Source: Symsagittifera roscoffensis
Lineage: Eukaryota; Xenacoelomorpha; Acoela; Convolutidae
Reading direction: 5' to 3'
Assembly (NCBI RefSeq): GCF_963678635.1
Contig: NC_087068.1
Location: 55,212,467 to 55,276,466 of the forward strand
Length of the DNA stretch: 64,000 nucleotides
Shown in pieces: positions 1-7,854 of the stretch. The notes below the pieces were generated by a model. It was not told the DNA's origin, did no database searches, and was given only the letters and a program-made list of their open reading frames with translations. Made by a program: the position numbers and the translations under genes. Positions within the stretch are counted from its first letter, which is position 1; each line of letters starts with the position of its first letter.

Positions 1-820
1 ATTCAATTTGAATGTTGATCTGAAAAGCAAATTGTCATAGTTGATCGCCACTCAATTTCGCATTGACAAATTTGAGATTGAAATCGATTCAAAACTATTT
101 TTAAAGAGATAAAGTTGTTAGAATTCGATTTACGACAGCCCATTTAGGACGTAAATTGATTTAGAAAGGGTTTAAAGGATTTTTACACAGGAAAAAAAAT
201 GATTTTATTGCTTGAAAAATGTAGACAAAATCGATTTATATTTGCTTAAATCGATTCTGTTGTCTCTAATAGTGAGAAAAAAATGCATCCAAAGTTTGAC
301 CAAAAATAGACTTAAATCGATTTAGAATAAAGTAAATTTGATACAAAAGTTTTAAGCTAAATTTAAAAGTCGCCTGTTGCATTTTGCTGTATCCGTTGTC
401 TCAGTAATCTGAACGCCTACTCTAGTCGACCAAGGAGGGTTATCTTGCAAGCTCTTGCAAGATTTTGCTCTTATGGAAGTTATCTTGGAAGTTATCTTTT
501 TTTAAAACACATACATCGTCTTTGAAAGAACCACGCAAAAGTTCTGCAAGAATTTGCCAGATAAACTCCCTTGATAGAGTAGGGTTACTAGCTACAGCTG
601 CAAAATAGCTTAGGTTATTTACCAAATTTTTAACACTTTGTGGCCATATAAAGTTATTTTTGTGTGTCAGGGATAATAAAATCTCATTTTTTGAAACTAA
701 AACGATAATGAACCCAATTTGAAATAAGTTTATCAATATTCCTGGGCTATTTCTAAACAAAAAGCAAAGATATGGAACAAATTTCTAGTTTCAAATAGCA
801 AGTGTGTTCAAAAAAATAAA
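1..820. other. AT-rich non-coding stretch with clustered AAATCGATTTA motifs
   Basis: No gene is supported here. Variants of the near-palindrome AAATCGATTTA recur at about 82, 125, 155, 229, 247 and 312, which is more than expected by eye for 330 bases. A minus-strand open frame at 440-760 has mixed composition and contains an internal near-repeat (AAGATAACTTCC twice), but no family was recognised and no splice structure supports it. Confidence 0.3.
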
Positions 821-1355
821 ACTGCTCGTATCAGGGCGAAGCCCTGAATGTTCCGACTGCCTTTTAAGGTCTATGGAGCAGTAATAACATGGAAAATTTA
901 AATGTAATAAAGTAAAATTAAATTTTTTTTCCTGAAAAGTTTGAGATTTTTTGTGAAAAAATGAACCCCCCACTTGCCATATTAAGTACAAAGTGATAGA
1001 TTTTGCTCCTATTAACAAATCAATTATGGCATATAAGCTTCCTTGAACCAATTTGGAACGATTTCTAAGACGGGTTAAATCTCGCTTACTCGTTAATAGC
1101 GTGAAATATGTCGCGCGTTAATTGTCCCAAATTGGCCAAAATGACAATATTTACACCCTCATAACTTTACGAAAAATGATCACAGGTGAAATATCTTTTT
1201 AAATTTAAGCTCAGGACAACAGTAGCTTTCGAATGATGTTAAAAAAACTCGTCAAAAATGGCTAGTTAAAAAGTCGAAATTTGTCTGAAGAAAAAAAAAC
1301 CCACCCGAGCACAAATATCCCGTTACTTTCGTATCGAAAGTCGGAACAATAAATT
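821..1355 (-). repeat. Dispersed repeat family R1, copy 1
   Basis: Read on the minus strand, this segment aligns over about 530 bases with 52,450-52,985 read on the plus strand. Shared stretches include GATATTTCACCTGTGATCAT, TTTTGGCCAA, GTCTTAGAAAT and TGTTATTACTGCT. The copies are clearly diverged but colinear, so this is an interspersed repeat, not a recent duplication. The minus-strand end carries the GGCAGTCGGAACATTCAGGG module (821-861) that other repeats in the window also have. It has no open protein frame. Confidence 0.8.
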
Positions 1356-2237
1356 CGCTGGCTATAAAAGCTGGCATGAGGCAAACGCCTTGTCTTAGCT
1401 ATGCTCTTCAAACGGATCAATACATTTTTCTTGGAAAGCACTGAATCTTGAAAAATATCGAAAATGTCGAGAAAATGAAATGAACTCAACGAGCTATTTT
1501 TCCTGGTGCATAAAAATAACTTTGAATTTGATTGTTTTCGAAATCATCATTCTAAAGTCTTTCTAACCATTACTTGCGTTACTGGTTGCGCGTACTGAAA
1601 CTGGGATTTAAACTCAATTCTGTGGCTTGTCTCTTTTCACCTGTACTTGTCTGAATCAGACATGAGTGGTCTTGATAAAAAGAAAAGTAGTGAGGTCTTG
1701 AGTCACTATCAGACTAAAACTCTCCTTAACAAGTCCTGGTCATACCTGGACCAGCCGCGGTCAAACCTGATATCAAGTAACATATTCTTTAACTCCGGCG
1801 AGAAATTCTCAACTTCTAATTTTTTTTATCTGCCCAAAAAAATTTCTTGAATGTTCAATTAATTAAATAGTTTCTTAGAATTATGAGCTCTGATCTACTT
1901 GTGATCAGACTCTAGCTAAATCTAGGCTATTTCTAGCTTTGAAAAGTCTCATGCAGGAACTCGAACCCCAGATCTACCGAAACGCTACTTCCTTTTAACA
2001 GTCTTGTGTCATAGGGTTAAATCAGTTATCGAGTTTATTTAGTTCATGACAGTTCATCTTGTCAATCATTTCATTTCACTGCTACCGTAGTCGTGTTGAC
2101 AGGTGCTTGGCCTTCGGATTGTTTGATACCTTCGGATTTTACCTAAAACATTGTCTCGTTTGATCTTATGTATATCAGTTGCCATTATTTGCTTGTTTAC
2201 TCTACTTTAATTCAAGTATGGGATTACCATTCTTTTC
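1356..2237 (+). other. Non-coding region, presumed 5' LTR side of element A
   Basis: No gene was recognised. The end at 2,238 (…TTCTTTTCA followed by TGGCGCAGCC) is the expected LTR/primer-site boundary of element A, so part of this stretch should be its 5' LTR. No matching 3' LTR was seen after 7,072, so LTR limits cannot be set. At 1,948-1,975 the minus strand has a tRNA T-arm-like piece (GGGGTTCGAGTTCC) without a complete cloverleaf. Confidence 0.3.
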
Positions 2238-3186
2238 ATGGCGCAGCCAGCAGGTACAAGTGGGGGAAAAACCCACTTGGGATCGTATCATTCTGGCCAG
2301 CAAAACACTCGGAACCCCCCATGCTGTGGGAATTTTGGTTAAACCGGTTCCAATGGGGAATGGTTGCGAAGCATTCCATCAATCCAAAGAATTACTATTT
2401 TGCGGACACGTTGACCGAAGCGCAGATAACGACCTTCCTTACCGGAAAAAGTGGACGGGAAAAACAGATTAGCATCGGAACAGACCCTAATCTCAAATCA
2501 TTACCTTTGTTTGGGCGAGCGAGGACAGGAGGAATTACACAAACGACGACCACACTTAGATCTGGGAGAGTCACGCTATCCAAGGGTACTGGATGCGATG
2601 GAAAAGGACTTTAAAAATGAGAGGAACGAAACCTAAGAAGTGTTTCAGCTACTATCGAGGAAGCAAAGAATCGGGGAATCACTGGAGCATTTTCATGCGG
2701 TGCTCAGTGGACTAGCAGCGAGTTGTGCTTTTGGGGAATTGGAAAGTAGAATACTACGGGCCGTCTTCATCGTCAATATGACAAATCGCGAGGCGCAGAA
2801 CGAGTTATGTCGAACCACAAAAACCTGGAAGAGGCGTATAGAATAGCCCTATCGTACGAGCGAGGGGATAATTACACAAAATCGTATGTTACAACCGGAG
2901 GCACAACGTCGAGTAGTACCGGAGGCGGGGGAATAAGCATTAAATCGGACCCGGTGGGAATAATTCGAGGCGGCTACCGAAACAGCCGAGGGAGAGGACG
3001 TGGCCAAGCGCATGGCCGTGGATCGCACCGTGGGGGGGCACCAACGCCGGAGACCGGAGGTGTTACAACTGTGACAAACCTGGATTCACCAGGGAACACA
3101 TGAATGAATGAGCGGCTAGAAATGTAATTTGCAATTTCTGTCGAAAATTGAGCATTTTGAACGCACTTGTAGGGCCAAGAAAAACA
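2238..3186 (+). pseudogene. gag of element A, frameshifted, with two CCHC zinc knuckles
   Basis: Translation from 2,238 starts MAQPAG, then the frame changes. The best capsid-like stretch (PPMLWEFWLNRFQWG) is in the frame of 2,168-2,614 and parallels LDPPWQFGMSLEQF of element E. From about 2,640 the frame LLSRKQRIGESLEHFHAVL continues the capsid, then a Gly/Arg-rich stretch (3,000-3,050, RGRGRGQAHGRG) typical of nucleocapsids. The first knuckle begins CYNCDKPGF near 3,057 but its last Cys position is a TGA stop. The second (CNFC … EHFERTC) is split by a frameshift near 3,150. The family is gypsy Gag; the protein is not producible as it stands. Confidence 0.8.
2239..2258 (+). other. Primer-binding site of element A (tRNA-Ser type), overlapping gag ATG
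   Basis: TGGCGCAGCCAGCAGG directly follows the terminal A of the presumed LTR. It resembles the TGGCGCAGTCGG type site complementary to the 3' end of tRNA-Ser, used for example by the Drosophila 297/17.6 group. The A at 2,238 plus TG of the site forms the gag start codon, so the site encodes AQPAG. Confidence 0.75.
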
Positions 3187-3383
3187 GTAGGGGTAACTCT
3201 TCGGTTGGAGTCATTCAGGAGCAAGCAAACCAATTCGAGTCGGAAGAGACGGGAGATGAAGAATCGCAACACGAGAATTCAGTGGGATGGGTGAACCCAG
3301 TAGCAGAAAAGCGAGTACGATCGTGGGACTCCCATAGTTCAGGGGAAGATGACTACACGGTGATGGCCGTGCGATCGAAAACT

Positions 3384-3740
3384 CATACCGAACTACGAGT
3401 AGCGGAGGCGAAGCTTCCCATCATGATCAACGGGCAGAAAACCAGTGTGTGGCTCGACAGCGTGTCGCCAGTTTCGATTTTTACGGTTTACGAACTCCGG
3501 AAAACGCTGGGCGCCGCAGGCATGAAAATTGTAAGAAGTCACGCCGAAGGATCAAGAATTCAGAGACTACGGAAATAACACAATCAACCTACTGGGGACA
3601 ATGAAGGTGGAGCTAGCATCAAACGGTAGGAGTACTCCAGCAGTAATCAAAGTCATTGGAAGTGCTCGCCCATCAATCATCGGGAGAGATTTGATGCCAA
3701 AATTAGGACTGCAGATTGTGCAAAGGAATTTTCAATAACT
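3384..3740 (+). pseudogene. Retropepsin (aspartic protease) of element A, active site damaged
   Basis: The frame around 3,405-3,520 reads KLPIMINGQKTSVWLDSVSPVSI, in which the usual catalytic D-S/T-G triad is DSV: the Gly is replaced. The C-terminal part lies in another frame (about 3,570-3,735) and ends with the characteristic SIIGRDLMPKLGL. The frameshift near 3,570 and the Gly loss both argue for loss of activity. It lies between gag and reverse transcriptase, as in all Ty3/gypsy elements. Confidence 0.8.
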
Positions 3741-3779
3741 TGATTCCGATCCAACAAAAAGGACAAAGAGTTCCAATCA

Positions 3780-4990
3780 CGTTACAAGATAAGGTGGACG
3801 TGAAACTGATAAACTAATTAAACAAGGGCATATAGAACGGCTGGAGGATTGTTCCGATAAAAAATTCGTATCACCGATCGTAATCACCGTAAAGAAAGAC
3901 GGATCGTTAAAATTGGCATTGGAGGCACGGGAATCAAACAAAAAAAAACATAAGAACAAGTACCAAATGCCGAATATCGAAGAGCTAATGGACGCCGTCG
4001 GCCAAACAATGAGCGAAAAGAAATCGGGTGAGATTTTTTCTTCTACATTGGATCTCATGTATGCCTACGGTCAACTGCCACTACTAAGTCAAGGTAAAAG
4101 CGTTCACTGTAACTTTTGGCTTGTCGGTGGACGCTCAACCAGAACGTATAGATTCAAAACCTGATTTTACGGCTTAACGACAATGCCGGCGGAATTCCAA
4201 CGTGTAATGGATTCAAATCTTTCGGAATAGCCGCAAGCACATGCATTCATTGATGACATTTTAACAAAATGTAAAATTTGCACAGAAAGAACGCGAATGG
4301 CTCGGGCATAAAAACACGCACACGGAAGTAACACCAAAAATTCGGAAGACTGAACCGATTGAAGCGCTGAAGCCGCCCCGCACACTAACCCAATTGAAAT
4401 CCTTCATGGGATCGATTCATAGTCTCCATAAATACTTGCCAGCATTAGCGGAATCGTCAGCGCCGCTAAGACTATTGTTAAGTCGAAAAAATGAAGAAAA
4501 AAAATGTTAAGTCGAAAAAATGTGTTTAGACATCAGAATGCCAAATGGCATTCGAGAATTTTAAAAAAATTGGCCAATATTGTCGAACTTAAGCATTTTG
4601 ATGTACACAAGGACATCAGAATAGTATGCGACGCAAGCCACAATGGACTGGGGGCAGTACTAGAACAACTAAGTGACGAGGGTTTGACCGATTTCTTTTG
4701 CGTCGCGATACTAAAGCGACGCCGAAAAACGCTTTTCAACAAATGAACTAGAAATGCTTGCGGTCGTTTTGGGAGCGGAGTCTTTCCAGAATTATGTACT
4801 AGGGAGAAATTTCAAGTAGTAACGGATCACAAAGCACTCACATCACTCCTAAACGGCAATAACAAGAAAAATAAAACGATGTTAGCCTGTTAACAAGTTG
4901 GCTGGATCGCCTAATACCGTTCGACTTTGAGGTTGAACATAAACCAGGGGCAAAAATTGGGTTAGACGATTACCTATCAAGACACCCAAC
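3780..4990 (+). pseudogene. Reverse transcriptase and RNase H of element A, with stops
   Basis: Ordered RT blocks are visible: FVSPIVITVKKDGS (3,868-3,908), HKNKYQMPNIEELMD (3,951-3,994), STLDLMYAYGQLP (4,042-4,080), FYGLTTMPAEFQRVMDS (4,165-4,215) and the catalytic FIDDIL (4,246-4,263). The connection/RNase H region follows with FMGSIHSLHKYLP (about 4,406) and CDASHNGLGAVLEQ (4,629-4,671), then VVTDHKALTSLLNG (4,816-4,857). Stops or frame changes occur at about 4,163, 4,229, 4,270, 4,745 and 4,890. It would copy element RNA into cDNA if intact. The VNKxYQMPN-type block places it with animal gypsy elements. Confidence 0.9.
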
Positions 4991-5024
4991 CAGCGAGTTA
5001 ACGCCCGTTTCATCTTATGATAGC

Positions 5025-5612
5025 ATGTTTACTACCGCCAAAATTAAATCAATTCAAAACGCCCTCGGTTACAAATCTGAACTTGAAAATGGCTCATCCA
5101 ACACTTCAAACGGGAAATTAGCCATTGGCAGGAAAATAGCCAATGGCAATGCAGTATGCAAACTTCGAAAAGTTAAAACGCGGGTAGAGGGCGTAAAACC
5201 ATACTTAAACCGAACAGCCAATAGGAATGAAGACATTTGCATACGCTTTCGGTCATGTGACGAACTATGCCGACGGTCACTCGGATCTAAAAATAGATTA
5301 GTTGGAGCTATTACTATTGTTGAGAACAGACAAAGGAAATCTATTAATAGAAATGAGAGAAACTGTACGAAAATGGAAACAAAAATAATGGACAAATCGA
5401 TGAGAAAATTACAAAAATTCCTACAAAGACACCCTAGTAGTACCAGCAGCGAAGACGAAGTGGAAGAGTTACCCGGAGAAGGAACCGTAAATGTTAGTAC
5501 AACGGAGACTATGAGTACAAAATGTAACACAGTGTTATCGATACCTTCAAAATTCACCGGCGAAACATTTCCGTCGTTAAACTCAGAAAATACTCATGTC
5601 AGTTATCCCTAG
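5025..5612 (+). pseudogene. 195-codon linker ORF between RNase H and integrase of element A
   Basis: This is the longest undamaged frame of element A. It has no domain I recognise. It is polar, Asn/Lys/Arg-rich, with a Ser/Glu-rich acidic patch near residues 142-155 (SSTSSEDEVEELPGEG). It sits where gypsy polyproteins normally have only a short connector between RNase H and integrase. Elements D and E also have several hundred bases of polar, charged sequence at the equivalent place, so the long linker looks like a lineage trait, not an insertion. Confidence 0.5.
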
Positions 5613-5779
5613 AAATTGTAAAGTTATTTCAAAAACCACCGCCTTACCTGAACTTTTTAACCTTCGGATTATCGAATCTCAGTATCCTTCAGATACCCAA
5701 ATTGAGGCCATTTACCAAATTATTAAACCCTTAGACCCGAAAACGGCATCAAAAAAATATGCTATGAATAGATACTATG

Positions 5780-6490
5780 ACTAATTCGTAAACGAATTTC
5801 ATATGAAGGCAACTGCCTTTGGATCGATGACAAATTAGTTATCCCAAATTCTTTACACACTGCCCTTAACAACAGACTTCATTATTACCACCACGGGATA
5901 GCGAACATGTTTGCGGTGGCAAAGGATATATGGTGTCCTTATATACACCAAAACATTGCCAACATGTCCGAAAATTGCCAGGAGTGCATTCTCGCCGGTA
6001 AAAATTTAAAACCAATGTGCCCAAAAGGAAACCTAGGCAAAATACCGGAACCTAAAGGGCCTATTGAGGCGGTCCAACTCAAATTTTGGGGGCCTATAAA
6101 CTATTTACAAGAATCGCAAAAATATATAATGGTGGCTGTGGACAGATTTTTGTAGAAAGGGCCATTGCAAGCTTGAAAACTCCATTTGAATGTACGCTCG
6201 AGAGAAAAACCCGGAACTGTTGGAAAAAATGGTGGAGCGAGCTTTGTGAGCATTAAGATTTTCACTGAATGCAACAGTAAAAATAACGCCATTCCAGGCA
6301 CACCACGGCAGGGAGGCAAACACCATACCTCGAAATCTATCTAAAAAACCATCGCTGAAAAATTTGAATAGGTCGAATGTCCTAAAATCTAAATCTGCAT
6401 ATTTAGACAAACAAGATGCCTTAACTCATGCCGAAGAACATGCCGAGGACGGTGGATCCTCACTGGGGCAAGCGCTCAGACAATGAGTAC
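5780..6490 (+). pseudogene. Integrase of element A, internally deleted
   Basis: The N-terminal HHCC zinc module is visible at about 5,874-6,000 (LHYYHHGIANM … MSENCQEC), followed by NLKPMCPKGNLG and the first core strand FWGPINYLQESQKYIMVAVDRF at 6,085-6,152. The expected acidic residue before FWGP is Lys. Sequence after 6,155 jumps straight to the distal part (ALRFSLNATVKITPFQAHHG, about 6,245-6,305), so the second Asp and the catalytic Glu region are missing. Frames change at the jump. It is a non-functional remnant. Confidence 0.8.
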
Positions 6491-7072
6491 GGGGGGATGC
6501 AAGGCGGAACCATTCGATTAGACTGACGGACAATCAAGACCTGAGACAGGAAAGTGTTCCAATGGCTACATCATTTAGAGGTCTGGGGGAAAAGGAAGCA
6601 GGACCATCCCACATAGTGTACCAGCGTACTGGGGACCCTAACCTGAGAAGGTATAGAAAGTTAAATACAAAAACTGTTGCAGAAAAAACACACGCTTAAA
6701 ATGAGTAAGGGTACCTTGCTTAGGAAATCCGGAGTTGCTATTCGAAAAGAAACAACGCCGAAAAAGAGAAGCACTGGACTCCCAAAGCCAGCAGAGTTAC
6801 GAAAGAAAATCGCGATCGCGGAGGCAAAAAAAAACAAAACTCAGAAAAGCGGGGCGGAGCAAACTACATCAGCGACGAGTCGGAATCGGAGAGTGACAGC
6901 CAACCGTTGGCTACGAGTAGGATTGGGGTGAAACTGCCATTGGCAACATTGCCAACTCCGATAATTGAATCCACGGAGCAAACAAACTCGAGGTGCGATG
7001 AGCGAACGGAAGCGAACGCGCAGATAAGGGCAGAAACACCAGAGGGGGAGCATAATAAGGGGGGCAAGTAAT
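6490..7072 (+). pseudogene. Basic 3' tail ORF and purine tract of element A
   Basis: The open frame 6,677-6,931 encodes a Lys/Arg-rich segment (KKRSTGLPKPAELRKKIAIA) after the integrase. It is likely the C-terminal polyprotein tail, with no recognised domain. Purine tracts AGAGGGGGAG (7,041-7,050) and AAGGGGGGCAAG (7,058-7,069) sit where a polypurine tract should precede a 3' LTR, but the palindrome at 7,076 follows in place of an LTR. Confidence 0.45.
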
Positions 7073-7075
7073 TAA

Positions 7076-7431
7076 TGTGAATCGAAGTAATTCCTACGCC
7101 TGACCAAAGAAACGGCGAACCCCTTTGGTGTTGTTTCAGGACATCCCTATTCTGATGACCGCCTCTACAATTTTTCTAAAGGCAACTTTGAGCCAGTAAC
7201 ACTAATTTTGGGGGGAGGGGGGAATCGTGCATTTTTTTCCGGCAAAATCTTTTTAGAAGATTTTGCCGGAAAAAATGCACGATTCCCCCCTCCCCCCAAA
7301 ATTAGTGTTACTGGCTCAAAGTTACCTTTAGAAAAATTGTAGAGGCGGTCATCAAAATAGGGATGTCCTGAAACAACACCAAAGGGGTTCGCCGTTTCTT
7401 TGGTCAGGCGTAGGAATTACTTCGATTCACA
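7076..7431. repeat. 356-bp near-perfect palindrome (foldback or MITE-like)
   Basis: The arms run from TGTGAATCGAAGTAATTCC at 7,076 to its exact complement ending at 7,431, with the centre near 7,254 (AAAATCTTTTTAGAAGATTTT). Only a few mismatches or indels occur across about 175 bp per arm, for example GGCAACTTTG against CAAAGTTACC and TCTGATG against CATCAAA. There is no coding content. The outermost bases TGTGA…TCACA could be transposon ends, but no clear target duplication was seen. Confidence 0.9.
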
Positions 7432-7854
7432 TTTTTGACCTACAATTTCCGAGCTAAAAACCAATACAGAAACATATGTCGAAAAATCAATCAAAAGGCT
7501 CAAAAACATTGTCTAATGTCAAAATAGGGTTTTTGATGTTTGATTGGGCCCCAAAATTAAATTGGTTGACCTTAAAAAAGATATTTGAACAATCCCCCCC
7601 CCCCCTCTCTGGAAACAATCCTAAGTCCACTTCTGAAATACTCGACCGACCTGTAATTTTTCTAGATCATCCCTTATCTAAAATTTAACTTGGTGTTTTG
7701 GTGCTTCAACTTGGTGCTTCAAAACTCAAAATTTAACATTGGTGTTTTGGATCTATTTTTAAATGGTTCGTTCAGTTTTCATTTCAGTATTTTTTCAACT
7801 TCAAAGTTTTTCTTTTTCTGAAGCTTGTGAACAAACATTCCTTATTAGTTCAAA
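7432..7854 (+). other. Upstream region of the serine protease gene
   Basis: This is non-coding. It contains a C10 run near 7,597-7,606 and a local near-duplication (TTGGTGTTTTGG / TTGGTGCTTC, 7,690-7,750). The promoter should lie here, but no TATA box or initiator convincing enough to annotate was seen. Confidence 0.35.

Larger units (their letters stand above)
2238..7075 (+). mobile_element. Ty3/gypsy LTR retrotransposon A, decayed
   Basis: The domain order is gag, CCHC knuckles, retropepsin, reverse transcriptase, RNase H, long linker, integrase and a basic tail, all on the plus strand, which is the Ty3/gypsy order. The element starts with a TGGCGCAGCC primer-binding site and ends in purine-rich runs (7,042-7,068). 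Every domain is interrupted by stops or frame changes, the catalytic half of integrase is deleted, and no LTR pair is visible. It is a dead copy 0.8 kb upstream of the protease gene. Confidence 0.9.

Noticed and set aside
440-760. 106-codon minus-strand open frame with protein-like composition
   Set aside because: No domain, no convincing splice signals, and its end is an internal repeat; chance or an old fragment cannot be separated.
1925-2010. Possible tRNA gene (T-arm GGGGTTCGAGTTCC on the minus strand)
   Set aside because: No matching D-arm, anticodon stem or acceptor pairing could be drawn.
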